Assembly: GCF_020080835.1 (NCBI RefSeq)
Contig: NC_058163.1
Span: forward strand, 12,937,113-13,001,112
Source of the DNA: Cotesia glomerata
Taxonomy: Eukaryota; Arthropoda; Insecta; Hymenoptera; Braconidae
Direction: 5' to 3'
DNA length: 64,000 nucleotides
The notes under the pieces are model-generated. The model did not search any database. It saw only the letters and a list, made by a program, of their open reading frames with translations, and was not told the origin of the DNA. The translations under genes were made by a program, and so were the position numbers. Positions 1-11,490 of the stretch are shown piece by piece; position 1 is the first letter of the stretch, and every line of letters starts with the position of its first letter.

Positions 1-1272
1 ACTAAGAACTTACGATTGCGATGTCTCAATCCATTTATCGATTAAAACGGATTACTAAGAGTAGGAGGTCGTTTGAAACATGCTCCTATATCTTTTTCAA
101 AGAAACATCCTATTTTATTACCTTCACGTCATTATGTTACTGATTTAATTATTAGAGAAACACATGAAAAATTATACCATTCAGGTATACAGAGTACACT
201 TTCAAATCTTAGACACAAATTTTGGCTGCTAGATGGTAAAAACCAGATTCGTAAAATTGTGAAAAATTGCGTCACATGCATTCGACATCAGCCTGTAGTA
301 CTGCAAGGTAAAATGGCTAATTTACCTAGCTCTCGAGTCACCGAATCAGCGGCATTCTCCCACGTAGGTGTAGACTACTTTGGACCGCTCTTTATTAAAG
401 AACGTAAATTCAGAAACAGAACAAAAATTAAAGTCTATGGATGCGTCTTTGTTTGCATGGCTACTAAAGCTGTACATTTAGAAATTGCTAGCGATTTAAC
501 AACAGAAGGTTTTCTCGGGGGATTTGGTCGATTCATTGGTCGACGAGGAGTTCCAACTCACGTCTATTCGGACAATGGTACTAATTTTGTAGGCGCAAAT
601 AATCAATTGAGAGAATTGTATATGTTATTTAATTCAAAATCCCATCAAAATTCCGTTAACGAATATGCTATATGCAAAAACATTATCTGGACGTTCAATC
701 CTCCACTATCTCCTCATTTTGGTGGCATTTGGGAAGCAGCTGTAAAATCTTTCAAACACCACTTTAAACGAGTAGTAAAGGACCAACTTCTCACTTTCGA
801 AGAATTGAATTCTCTAACTATTCAAATAGAATCTATACTAAATTCTCGTCCTCTCTGTTCTCTATCTAGTGATCCTAATGATCCTATTGCCTTAACGCCT
901 GCTCATATTTTAATAGGACGTCCTCTCACAATGCTGCCTGAAAATGATTTTTCTGATGTTCCAGATAATAGACTCAATGTTTGGCAATTCATTGTCAAGG
1001 CTAGACAAGACTTTTGGAGACGTTGGTATTTGGAATACCTCCATGAACTTCAAATTCGGCAAAAATGGCATTCCTCTCAAGGAGAAATTTCAATCAATCA
1101 AATCGTCTTATTGATGGACAAAAACCAACCATGTATGCGGTGGCAGCTGGGAGTGGTGGTCGACATTCATCCAGGAGATGATGATGTGATAAGAGTAGCT
1201 TCAATCCGAACGGCTCAAGGGATATACAAAAGAAATATCACTCTATTATGTCCTTTACCAATCAATTCTTGA
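1..1272 (+). pseudogene. BEL/Pao retrotransposon pol, integrase end (5' cut by window)
   Basis: This is the C-terminal part of a BEL/Pao polyprotein; the integrase inserts the cDNA copy into the host chromosome. Reading from base 1 the frame is coding but holds an in-frame TAA at 43-45, just before the LLRVGGR-like start typical of the BEL integrase region. After it come an H2C2 zinc module (HEKLYHSG ... NCVTCIRH), a DDE core with VGVDYFGPLF, then YSDNGTNF, then a glutamate in GGIWEAAVKSF, and a C-terminal DUF5641-like segment (ARQDFWRRW ... WQLGVVVD). Position 73 is a TTG codon inside the polyprotein, not a true start. The stop at 1270-1272 is followed by a polypurine tract and an LTR, as expected. 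Family call is firm; with the nonsense codon this copy is probably dead. Confidence 0.9.
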
Positions 1273-1355
1273 ATTTTATAAAATCAAAACATTGTAATCA
1301 TGTGATGTAACTAATTGTAAACACTATTCATAACATCTTGCTCAGCCTTCGCAAC

Positions 1356-1363
1356 GGGGGGAG
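1356..1363 (+). other. Polypurine tract of the BEL/Pao element
   Basis: The purine run GGGGGGAG lies about 80 bp after the pol stop and two bases before a TG dinucleotide that suits an LTR start. This is the usual plus-strand priming position. Confidence 0.6.
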
Positions 1364-1365
1364 TA

Positions 1366-2288
1366 TGTTTAACCGATAGAAAAGACATTTAATAAAAATT
1401 TATAAGAGGAGTTGCGCCTTCGGGCTTGATCGCTCCAACTCGTGAAAAATCGTGTCACACCATGGCTGTCGCTCATGCGCGCCTTGGTTAGCGGGAGAGA
1501 AGCCGGCTCACGAGGTCGGCGGCAAGTTGTTGTGCTTGGACGCTTGTACTATTACGATTACTCTGTCAATCGTTTTCTGATTTATCACTTATACTACGCA
1601 TTTACTTGAACACTCAAAATATTCATTAAATACTATTAATTTCATTAACTTCAATTACCAATTAAATTCTCAAATCATTAAAAATCATTAGTAACTGTTC
1701 AGTGAATTAAATTAATTAAAATTAATAAGTGACGCCACGCGGTCATTACGCGCCATTTCAAGAAAGGATTGCATCAGCCACGCGGCTTTAGTCAATCCAT
1801 AGTTAACACGCAATATTTGTAATAAATTATATTAAATTCATTGCTAAATATTTAATCATCATTCTATCAAATCAAATTTTATCAACAATCGATTCTGATA
1901 TCGAATTATCTAATTAGTTCCTACACTAATAATTCTAATCAATCAATCAGTCTCTGCACTGACATTTTACGTCAATTAATTAGTATTTCACTATTAATTG
2001 AATCTAGTTAGCTTAAAAGCTAGCGTAAATTCAATAATTCTGAATTAATACCATTTGCTTTTCTAAAGCGGTTGAGCTCACCTCGTTTGTGTTGTTTGCG
2101 ACGGCAATTTACACATATTTTTTCATCCGCACTACACGCTTTGCGTTCTTACTTGTACATTTTTTCATTCGAGGAGGTTTTTTCTCAGCCCAACTGAGTT
2201 TTCCTCCTCTGGGGATAAATAAATCTCCATTTTATTCCCCAACAAATCGACGTATATTTTATTTAATATCCTAATCCCAAACTAATCA
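1366..2288 (+). mobile_element. Probable 3' LTR of the BEL/Pao element
   Basis: Begins TGTTTAACCG right after the polypurine tract. It is non-coding, GC-richer in its first 200 bp and then AT-rich, with AATAAA-type sequence near 2217. The partner LTR lies outside the window, so the right border is a guess placed where a different repeat family seems to start. Confidence 0.5.
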
Positions 2289-2299
2289 TAATTTTCAAA

Positions 2300-2810
2300 A
2301 TAATTACGGAAACTATCCTAAGTGGATAGTTTTCGACAAAACAGGAAAAAAAAATAGAACGAAACGTCGGTCCACGATCGGATTGGTCTAAAAACTTTCT
2401 ATATTTGTCCAAGTTTTCTTGAGAATTTTTTTCAAAATAATCGAAGGGGGTATACATTTCAAAAAAATTTTTTTTTTGCTTAAAACTTAAGAAAAATAGT
2501 AATTAATTAAAGAAGATCAAAGAGGTATTTTGTTCTGGAAAGAGCATTGGAAAACAAAAATTTTGAAAAAATGGGACCTCGATAGCTGTATTTTTCGCGA
2601 AGTTATAGCTCTTTAAAAAAAAAAATTTGAATTTTGGAAAAAATCAATATCTGAGAAACGGTGGTCAAAAAAATTTGGAAAAATTCATGAAGGTGTTCTT
2701 TGACGGTATTGAAAACATATAAAATATAAAACATATAAAATTTTCAAAAAAATTGGAGAGGTCGACCTAAAAAAGTGGCCGTTTTGGTATGGAATGCCTC
2801 ATATATAATA
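2300..2810 (-). repeat. Degenerate end of the CATTCCAT-terminus transposon family
   Basis: On the minus strand this begins with a variant of the terminal motif GGCATTCCAT seen at both ends of the elements at 16.3-22.1 and 23.8-25.3 kb, next to a TATATG flank. Inside it has the same style of A/T runs mixed with words such as GTTATAGCT, but it is too diverged to align by eye beyond the tip. No coding sequence. The inner border is uncertain. Confidence 0.45.
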
Positions 2811-3036
2811 AGATCTGATCATATATAGACTTATAAATGATTATATATGGGGTTATAATAGCCAAGTATGATTATTGGGATCTCTGGCAGAGGCGTGGCT
2901 TAGAAAATTTCCCCTAGTGGCAAAAATATGAACTGGAGTCAGTATGTCACTTTGCATTGTGCTTATAAACAAACGTGGATAGTATCCAAAAATATTTTCA
3001 TAAAATTATAATTTTTTTATAATTTAAAAAAATAAA

Positions 3037-4927
3037 ATGAAAATTACGTTACAAGAAATTTGCAAATTTGCTTGCACAAAACCAAGCAATAAAAATTTCG
3101 TTGGTGGTGAGAGTGTTTTAAATGCTGGATATGTGATAAAGTGTGGGCAAGTACCAAATAGTGATTGTAATAATATAAGTATTTTGGCTTTTTGTTTACA
3201 AACATCACATATTAAAGACAATCCGCATGAAATAACAGGTGAAATAATACAAGACGGTCGAATAATTGGAATGAGTTGTTCATGTTAGGCTGGTTTAAGT
3301 GGTATATGTAAACATGTCGTTGCAGTATTGCTCTATTGTAACCGGTAAGGTATTTTTTGACATTTACATAACCAATTGAGATTATTCTATTATTCCAACA
3401 GTTTGTTTACTATAAGTGGTTTTTATTTTACAGAAATGATTTGGAGAGCTTGCAAATGATCACTTGCACTGATAAAAAGTGCGTATGGAACGAACCTCAT
3501 AAATCGTCATTAGAAAAATATGAAGGCAAGCCATTGGACCAACATGAGTGTTTTTCATTATCAATGAAAAAAAATTTAAAAGCCAAAAATCGAAAAAAAA
3601 AAAGTAACGAGACTAAAGCTAACAATGACGACACTAAATCCAAGGATGTCGATGAAAATTCCCAGTTATCTGAAGAGCAAAATACTCAATTAAGAAATTT
3701 AATGGTTGCTAGACTCGGGTCTTCTGCTTTAGCTTTCCACATGTAAATTTTTTACAAGATTTTTATTTGTATATAATATTTTCGTAATCAATTTTTAAAA
3801 TAATCTATATTATCAATTTTTATTATTTACATATTATAATCTTCAAATTCATATTACTTTATTTACACATTTTTTATGAATTGGAAAACTTTTTATACAA
3901 AAGAATCATGTTTTTTTTTATACATATCAAACTACTACGTAAATTAATTTTTAATTACCAAGTCTAATTTTTTGTCAAGTTTAATAAGAAACTATTATCA
4001 GTAAATTTTTTTGAAATTTCAATGATTTAGTGTTTTCATTATATTATATTCTTTACTTTCTTTTTTATTTTCAGAATTGGAAGGCATGAGGCTATCCAAA
4101 TTTCAAACAATAATAATAAAGCTATAATTTGCTTAGAAAAAATTCAAGCTATTTTTAATAATCAAAAACCTTCTGCTTTTCTCGATAAACTAGCAAAGAT
4201 TACAGTGAATCCTCTTCAAGAGTGTTGTAAAAAAATACTCGACCAATTAAATGGAGATGTTCAAGTCATTTGCAAAGAAACTGCTGAATTTTATTCTGTT
4301 TGGAAGAAAGAAAGACAATTTAGGATCACAGGCAGCGATCCAACTTATAGGCTATTTACTTATAGAAATAATAAACAGCCCGATTGGGAGCAGAAATCAT
4401 TAAAATATTTTTATCCAACCACGATATCTAACTGTTATACTAAATATGGGTTAATTAATGAACCCATTGCACGTGAGCTATATGAAAAATCTTCAAATTG
4501 TACAGTTGTTGAATGCGGTCTTATTGTTGCACATAATAATCCTTGGCTCGGCAGTTCACCTGATGGTATTGTGTTTGATGATCTTACACCTTTAAAAATG
4601 ATTGAAATTAAATGTCCCTACAATGGTAAGAAAAAAACCTTACAGGAAGTTATTCCATCTTTAAAGTATTTGGTGACTGAAAATAATCAACTAACTTTAA
4701 AAAAACAACACCCCTATTATGCTCAAGTACAAATAGGTATGGCTTTATTAAATGTACTCACGACAGATTTTATAATTTATACTTCATTCGACGATAGATT
4801 GCTTATAATACCTATTAGTTTTGATATAAAGTACGCTGAAAATTTATTACATTCTTTAAAAAAAATTTATTTTAATAAAATGGTTCATGTAATATGTAAA
4901 CACGTTGATAAACAAAAACAAGATTAG
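3037..4927 (+). pseudogene. SWIM-zinc-finger / YqaJ-type nuclease gene of the transposon, three exons
   Basis: Likely the accessory nuclease of the surrounding transposon. Three exons join in frame with GT-AG introns: 3037-3344, 3434-3742 and 4075-4927, about 489 codons in total. Exon 1 ends in a SWIM-like zinc motif, CSC then GICKHVVAVLLYC, but a TAG at 3286-3288 falls right after the CSC. Exon 2 is charged and lysine-rich. Exon 3 is a YqaJ/lambda-exonuclease-like fold: NEPIARELYE, then SSPDGIVFDD, then MIEIKCPY, then a tail with HPYYAQVQIGMAL, giving the D..ExK plus Q catalytic pattern of that nuclease family. Converges on the transposase gene at 5069. The single nonsense codon is the only disruption seen. 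What the nuclease does in transposition is not known to me. Confidence 0.8.
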
Positions 4928-5068
4928 AATATTTCTATTTTTAATAACTGTTATATTTATAATGTAATTTATAAAAGTTAAAAAGTTTATAAATTAAAGT
5001 TTTATGACGTTCTGAGCTGTAATAAATAATATAAAATAAATTACATATTATTATAAATAATTCGTAGT

Positions 5069-6736
5069 CTAAAAATAAAACTTATCATTTTTTAGTATTG
5101 GGGCACTTAAATTTACTAGGCCACAGATGACATTAAAAATTTCTTCAACTTTACTGAGAAGACACATTGGCATTGTGTGACTTAAAATATTGAAACATTT
5201 TAATCTTTGATTACTGCGTTCTATATGAACGCGAGCTTTTGCAACATTACGGTTCAATAATGCTTCAGTCTTGGAAAATTGAGCTTTATCTCCAAGAAAT
5301 AAGGGTGATATAAAAGTCACGTCATGTTCTTTACACTGATTTTCAACAGTGAATCCTCTGTCTGCTAATAATGCATCATTTTTGTCCATTTTTTTTAATA
5401 AATTACTTTGCTCGAAAATCATATTATCCGAAACGCGTCCACCGTAAGGTTTGCTAACAAAAGAAATTAATCCAGCTTGTGTCACGCCAGTCATAAACTT
5501 TACAGTGTACGTACTTTTATAATATGAGTAAGTTTATAATCGACAACATAATTTTGAAGGTCTCTGTATGCGAATCTCTGTACAGCCAACTACGACGCGA
5601 ACATTTTCGAAGCCTTTAAAACATTCCGGCATATTTTTTAAAATATTGTCTTTTGTTGGCCAATAGATAGCAGGTTTCAAACACAGATTTAAATTGTCTA
5701 TCATATCGAAAATAATATCTTTACAGGTATCATTAGAGCATTTAAATAACATTGCTAATGCAGCGTAAGATAAATTTTGCTTTAGTTTCATAAAAGTCAT
5801 CAAAATCATTTCTCGCAATTCAAATCTTGAAGATGTTTTATGCTTTGGTCGTACGGTTGCTACTAATTCCTCAAGTAAATTTAATACTTCAAAAGTGGGA
5901 ATTCCAGTCAGTATACTTAACTCTTCTTGTGATGTAATTAAAGAGGAGAATTTTTGAATCATCAAGTCACTTTGAACTTGTATCCCAATACTTTTGAATA
6001 ACATTACTGCATTTTCCTCAGTTGAAATTGATATTGAATGAGTTTCATTGTGATTTAAGTTATTGCTAACTTCCTTCTCGTTTCTATCGTCATCTTTTTC
6101 TTCTTCTTCTTCTTGTTCATCGCCTTGTTTTTTTCCTTTCTCCTGTTCATCCTCTTGTTTGTCTCCTTCCTCCTGTTCATTGTCTTGTTTCTCATTGAGA
6201 TTTAACTCTTCAATGTCATTAATTGTCAAAAACTTTTTTTTAATTGATCGTCTACGTATCCTTTCTTCTCGAGAATCTGTTGAAGGACAAGCACATTCTT
6301 TAGATGATCCTAAAGGAAGATTCTGAGTGGGAACACTTGTTTTTTTTTCAAATAAGAGCGAGTTGAACCAATATCTACAACAATACATAAAAATAATATA
6401 TGCATAAATTAATTTATTAAATGAAAAATTCATAATTACCAGAAAAAATAATTGTTAAAAGTACTTACGTAATGGTAAAAAATCATCCTTAATAAAATGG
6501 AGTGAACAGACTCTCATACTGGGAGTTACACTTTTTCCAATTTTCAACGCTCGTATCCAAGCTAAACGTCTATAAATCAATTCTTTCTCACCAAATTTGT
6601 TTATTCTATAAACAAAATCTTTATTGGAGGGTGGAAAATGGAAAAACTTAATTTTTTCATCACGACAAGCTTTGCTTTTACAATCAAATACACAACAACA
6701 TACTTTACTTTTATTTTTTTTTGCTAGGAATTCCAT
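5069..6736 (-). pseudogene. THAP-domain DDE transposase (HARBI1/IS5-like), broken
   Basis: Transposase of the surrounding element. Exon 1 (start ATG at 6736; donor GTAAGT at 6468-6463) encodes a THAP zinc domain: CCCVFDCKS, FFHFPPSNKD, AWIRAL and CSLHFIKDDFLP. Exon 2 starts after an acceptor at 6375-6377; its first residues supply the usual THAP tail, but a nine-base A run (6350-6358) appears one base short, shifting the frame. An acidic E/D/Q-rich linker follows, then a helix-turn-helix (SYAALAMLFKCSNDTCKDII) and the DDE region. The first catalytic site reads VVGCTEI, with glycine where aspartate is expected; the second is LLADRGF; the third is ARVHIERSNQR. A TAA at 5534-5536 cuts the DDE domain in two. 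With a frameshift, a stop and a missing Asp this cannot be active. Confidence 0.85.
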
Positions 6737-6984
6737 AACCAAAAAAAGTTTTTTAAAACTATTTTTAAATTTTTAGGTTCTAATTTTTATTAATTTTCAC
6801 TTCAAATAATATTCAATCAAATGATAAAATTTTAAATATAATTATTTCCACATAAATATTTGTATACTTGCAATCAGCTGTTATCAATTCGACCTACCTA
6901 CTCTGATATTAAATTTCGCCACCAGATAGCGTACCCGAGTGCTAGAGATCCCAATATCCGAGAAAAAATTTTTATTTATGCTAA

Positions 6985-6985
<1 letters not shown>

Positions 6986-7024
<39 letters not shown>
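6986..7024. repeat. (TA)n microsatellite
   Basis: Uninterrupted TA dinucleotides directly left of the MITE; provides the TA target for it. Confidence 0.95.
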
Positions 7025-7030
<6 letters not shown>

Positions 7031-7332
7031 GTGTACCAGAAAAAACGGACGCCATTGTAGCATCTGATAAACAAAATAATTCTGAGACGAAAAGTCCTTA
7101 GCCATTTTTTAATCAAACGCATAGATAATTGATTATTAATTAAAATAACGTCCTTATATGCGTTAGAGAGAGCACCAGTGTCCAGTCAAGTATGTGCCAA
7201 ACAAAGACAAAACTAACTCTATGGCTAACTAGTTTCTATAGCTAACGTAGTCACACATATTTACTTACACATTCACACGTGCAAGCGTCTTCGTTGGAAT
7301 GCTACAATGGCGTCCGTGACTTTTGGGACACC

Positions 7333-7337
<5 letters not shown>
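7025..7337. mobile_element. Mariner-type MITE
   Basis: The ends are inverted copies of one another over about 40 bp. The outer tip is TACAGGGTGTCCCAAAAGTC on the right (read on the minus strand) with a diverged left version, and the inner part GGACGCCATTGTAGCAT is identical on both sides. It sits between TA repeats, as expected for a Tc1/mariner-type target. There is no coding sequence, so it is a non-autonomous element. Confidence 0.75.

Positions 7338-7420
<83 letters not shown>
7338..7420. repeat. (TA)n microsatellite
   Basis: About 40 TA units between the MITE and the start of the LTR-like region. Confidence 0.95.
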
Positions 7421-7423
<3 letters not shown>

Positions 7424-7978
7424 GACATGGGAAAAATTTTCTAAAATTTGAAATTACGAGTTTTAAAATTATTAGGTTGGCTAAGCTGAGAAAAAGCAGA
7501 GATTCAACGCGCCTGTGTCGCCCCAAGCAGCCTCCCGATCAGAATGACAAGCTCGAGGTAAAATTAGTAAAAGAAAACGCGCCGAATTTAAATTAAAAAT
7601 TTAAATAAAAAGAATACCGGACTGAGTGTGAACTATTGTTGAATGCATGAGTGAGTGAGACTAGACTATAGCGATCAGACGACCCGCGAATTTCTACGAG
7701 CCATCGACGATCAACGCGATATCTGGCCGCGAGGATGGAACGACGAGAAAATTTGAATGGACTAATGACGACGGAGAGCGATCAACAACAAGTATGCGAG
7801 GCGCCATCTGAACACAAGGCTGATCACTAATCGAAGTATCGACCAATCATCGATCGCCCAGAGGAACGAACGCAACCACGACTGACTACGACCGGCTGGA
7901 AAATGCCGTGAGCTGTTTGCGCCGCGCAGATTTTTGGTTGCGGAGAAGAAAAGAACACATGTTGCCGAGGGAGCAGCC

Positions 7979-7986
7979 ATATAAAC
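7979..7986 (+). promoter_or_regulatory. TATA-like box in the LTR
   Basis: ATATAAAC, about 40 bp upstream of a TTCTCTTTTTG-type region that could hold the transcript start. It fits an LTR U3 promoter but is unproven. Confidence 0.35.
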
Positions 7987-8574
7987 AAGGAATTCTGATC
8001 TGGACGCCGTGACTGTGGCATCGGGCAGTTCTCTTTTTGATTATTTTTTGCTGTTTATTTTTTTTTTTAAATTTGTCGCTGACGTGAGTACAATTGTGTA
8101 CATTATTGTGCAATATTTCGCCGAGTTGTTTTGGACACTACGACCCCAGACACGCCATCGCCGAGATATCGACGCTCTTCCGTCAGTTTGCCGCCAACTT
8201 CGCCTACTTAGCCAGCATCGCCTGAGACGTCTACGGTAGCTGCAGGGTAAGTCTGGTCGCTGTCTTTATTAGCCCCAGGGTGTCATCACCGCGAATTTCG
8301 TCGTGTTAAAATAATTTGTTTATAATTCGAGTTGCACGGAATTAGATAAATTCCGTGCGGTATTTTTGAAGCTTAGTGACGACACTCTGCGACACGGTAC
8401 CGTTGAGTCACGTGTTTGTGTGTGTGGAATTTTTGGTCGGGATTATAAGTACTGTTTACCTACCTCGAGCTTCAAATACCCGTCAAAGCGGCTTAGTAAA
8501 TTGCTTTGTGAAATAAGTTGACTAATTCGAATACTTCGCATAGTTTGATTTTTTTTTTCTTGTCATTGTTGAAC

Positions 8575-8950
8575 AATTTGGCGATTTGAATTATTTTTGG
8601 ATAATTTTGAGATCTTTATTAGGTTTTTGCGATTGAATTTATTATATTCTCTAGAAATTTGTGTATTAAAAATTTTGCGATTGAAATTATTGGTTGAATT
8701 TCGCGATTGAAATTATGATTTTTTTTAAAAAAAAAAAAAAGAAAACTTCTTAAATAAATTTTGCGGTTGCGATTTTTGATAAAGTTTTGCGATTGAGATT
8801 TTGTTATTAAATTTGGCGATTGAAATTTTTGATAAAATTTTGCGATTGAAATAATTATTTCCTTTTTAATTTTTAAATAAATTTGGCGAGTTGAATTAAT
8901 TATTTATTTTGAAAATTTTTGAATAAATTTGGCGAGTTGAATTAATTAAT
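8575..8950 (+). repeat. Degenerate TTGCGATTGAAATTTT repeats
   Basis: Variants of GCGATTGAAATT or GGCGAGTTGAATTAA recur about a dozen times at irregular spacing of roughly 25-50 bp. No frame stays open. It lies within the putative LTR transcript. Confidence 0.6.
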
Positions 8951-9107
8951 TTTTTTTTTGGTTACTCGATTACTTTTTTTTTGTAATTTGTTTTATTTTG
9001 AAATGTTGAATCATTGCGTTAGCACTAGTTTTGCGTTCGAATTATTTTTGCGTTAAAATAATTTTTGTTATTAATGCGACATTGCCGACAGAATATATTT
9101 GTTGTTG

Positions 9108-9113
9108 AATAAA
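9108..9113 (+). promoter_or_regulatory. Poly(A) signal in the LTR
   Basis: AATAAA, roughly 1.1 kb after the TATA-like box and 290 bp before the primer-binding site. Confidence 0.35.
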
Positions 9114-9403
9114 CCGTTGCTGGATTAGAATTGCATGCCTCAATTATTTTTTTAATTGTTGTTGCTCTGATCAACCGATCCCATCGTCCAATTTTGATTT
9201 CTTTGTCCGTCGATTGCCGTTATTCGATTTCTGAATCTCTTCAACACCGACCCGCCGCCCAACGAAGATCAACAGTGATATCGACCCGTGGAACATTGAG
9301 TTCCTGGCGCCCAACCAAATCTACGAACCAGGTAGGCCAATTAATTTTTGTTGACCTGATCCGGTCCTGTCGACGCCAGTGCCGGAAAAGGCATCATATA
9401 TTT

Positions 9404-9421
9404 TGGCGCCCAACGTGGGGC
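9404..9421 (+). other. Primer-binding site for lysine tRNA
   Basis: TGGCGCCCAACGTGGGGC is the 18-base complement of the CCA-tailed 3' end of insect lysine tRNA (CTT), used as primer by gypsy-like retroelements. Full identity over 18 bases is unlikely by chance and anchors the reading of this region as an LTR retroelement. Confidence 0.8.
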
Positions 9422-11490
9422 AACGAAATCAGGAAGATTTCGGATACGGATTTGCGTCGTTAATAAGAGTTGAATTTAAGTTGACAATTTTATTAGAATT
9501 TGGTCGATATTGATTTTTGCGATTAAGATAGTTGAGAGTATGAGTTATTGTGTGTATGGCTCTGTTGTATTGTACGCGTGAGTCATCGTCGAACGCTGAA
9601 GAAAGGCGAGAGGCCGAGGGCCCGAAATCGCCGAGTTTGACGAGAGACCGAGTGCTCGAGAACCGTCGTGTCGTGAGCTGAGATCCGAGTTTGTTTTTTT
9701 TTGTAGTAGTTTCAAAATCGACGTTTATACGAGAGTTATTTTGTTATTTAATGATAATAGTTAGTTTCATGAGTTTTGTTTCGAGCTGTAAGGAAAATGA
9801 ATTGATTTATTTCAAATCGGATTATTTTTATTCAAGACATTCCGATTAGGATTAGTTTAAACTTAGTAGAGTCAATCGAGTGTCGAGCACTTCGTAGTCG
9901 ATGAGTGGGGATAGCCCAGCAGTCAGCCGTAGCAAGCGAGCGGCCGCCGACGGATCGCCCAGGCGCGACGCCTGAGGGGAATTCTTCAAGAGTGGGGATA
10001 CGACGGTAGCTCAGCTGTCCGATGTGTAAGCGTACGGCTGTCAGGCGAAAAATTTCGGTTTTGTTTTTTTTTTTTGTTATTCGACGATATTGAAGAATTT
10101 ATTTCGTTTTGGAGTAGACGAAGGCGGGAAATTAGTCGAGATTTCAGCGATTTAAGTCACGTTTCTAAATTTGAGTTTATTAGTTGTTGTTGTGTTGAAA
10201 CATTGCGCGGCAGTTCGAGGAGTTTCCGGCTGCCGAGTAGGTGTTGTTGTGCTGCAGAGGCAGCAAAAGTTTAATTGTGAGCCGAGTTCCATGAGGATGG
10301 GCGGTAGGCCAGAATTATTAATTGTTTTGTCTTTCGAGAGTAGCAGTGTGAGAGCGACACCGACGATCTTGGAGGTGTTCGGTCCACCAGTGTAAAACGC
10401 ACGAGGCGCAGTGGGAGTGATGCGATGCCAAGTAGGTGATTCGTTCCACACACCGATGCTGATGAGTGAAATCGAAAGACCAGACAACCGCCGATATTTG
10501 TCGAGACGCATTTGAGACGAGATCAGAGATGCTGACGTAACAAATGCGTTCTCAGTAGTTAATATTTTTTTTTTGGACTTGATTTGAACGCTGATTTATA
10601 AGACTACGACGGTATGCTGCTAGATAATTTATCGGAAAATCGAAGGATCCGAAATCGAGGTTAATAGTACGACGACGATTGCTGACGAAGTGAATTGATA
10701 ATTTAATTGTTTAGTTGAGTCATAATTAAATTTTGAAAGTAGTTTGATGTTAAAATAAAAGTTGCAAACTGAAATTGTTCTTTTTATTTCGACGGGAGCG
10801 ACTAGTAAGTTATTGGTCGGAGCGGTTTGAGTTGACCGACTTTTTGAAGTTTTTTTTTTGTTTGTTGTAACTCGTGAGATTTGACGCATTTCGTGATACG
10901 ATACGACGTTTTGAGCGCTATGAGCGACGATTGAAGTTATTCGTGAAGATATTTGAAGAAAAATTGAAACCGACGACGATTTGAGTACCGGAACGACGCG
11001 AGTACTTGAGTTTTAATCAACTTGCGCTTTTGAGGTGAGTTTCAGTACGTGGGCCTGTCGTTATGGCCTTACTGGAACGCAATACGTGGCTTTCAGAGGT
11101 TATAGCTGAAATCCAGTACGTGGGCCTGTTGGTTATGGCCTTGCTGGACCGAGACTACGTTATGCGAGTTAGATTATGTTGATACCAAAGTTATCGATGT
11201 TCAGTTTTGTTGTCCGATGTGAAGTCGAGGTACAAGTCGTGTTTCGAGACATTTGCGATGTTGTAGATTTTTTTTTATTGTTTTTTATTGTGATTGAGTT
11301 AATATTGGCTGTGGATTATGACTCATTATTTATTTTTTGATGAATTACCACACATAATATTTTACGTTGGGTTCTCGCGGAGATTCTGTAGAGTAAAAAT
11401 TTAAAGTTAAAATTTTTTTTTTGTTATTTGCTGATTCACCCGCACAGAAACCGACGCTACGAAAAGTATTGTGCGTCTGGGGGAGGGTGT
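9422..11490 (+). mobile_element. Coding-free internal region of the LTR retroelement derivative
   Basis: About 2.1 kb between the primer-binding site and a polypurine tract (GGGGGAGGG near 11479). No gag, protease, reverse transcriptase or integrase motif is visible on either strand. It contains repeated GAGTGGGGATA words (9902, 9991) and a duplicated hairpin (11045-11150). The layout resembles a LARD, a large non-coding derivative mobilised in trans. Confidence 0.5.
11045..11150 (+). repeat. Duplicated hairpin, CCAGTACGTGGGCCTG...GGCCTTGCTGG
   Basis: Two copies about 70 bp apart. Each starts with (C/T)CAGTACGTGGGCCTG and ends with ATGGCCTT(A/G)CTGG, so CCAG pairs with CTGG and GGCC with GGCC. 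Lying in a retroelement leader, it could be an RNA packaging or dimerisation structure; that is inference. Confidence 0.5.

Larger units (their letters stand above)
2873..6956. mobile_element. ISL2EU / PIF-Harbinger-like DNA transposon, two genes
   Basis: The ends carry matching inverted termini: TATTGGGATCTCTGGCA at 2873-2889 and its complement with one difference (TATTGGGATCTCTAGCA read on the minus strand) at 6940-6956. Inner parts also match patchily (CTAGTGGCAAAA against CTGGTGGCGAAA). Between them two genes run towards each other: a SWIM-YqaJ nuclease gene on + and a THAP plus DDE_Tnp_4-type transposase gene on -. That pair is what I know from ISL2EU-type members of the PIF/Harbinger group. 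No clear target duplication is visible at the borders. Both genes carry disabling changes, so the copy looks inactive. Confidence 0.75.
7421..9403 (+). mobile_element. Probable long 5' LTR (or LTR plus leader) of a gypsy-like element
   Basis: Starts TGTGACATGG straight after (TA)n and ends just before a perfect lysine-tRNA primer-binding site at 9404. It contains a TATA-like box at 7979-7986 and an AATAAA at 9108-9113, in the order expected of U3, R and U5. It is GC-richer than its surroundings and has no credible coding frame. Nearly 2 kb is long for an LTR, and a second partial primer-site-like TGGCGCCCAAC at 9304 suggests the real 3' edge could be about 100 bp earlier. Confidence 0.5.

Noticed and set aside
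6860..7526. Open frames of Tyr-Ile repeats around (TA)n tracts
   Set aside because: Microsatellite artefacts; no conserved flanking peptide.
9131..9463. 110-codon plus-strand frame
   Set aside because: It overlaps the primer-binding site and has no recognisable motif; retroelement leaders are non-coding.
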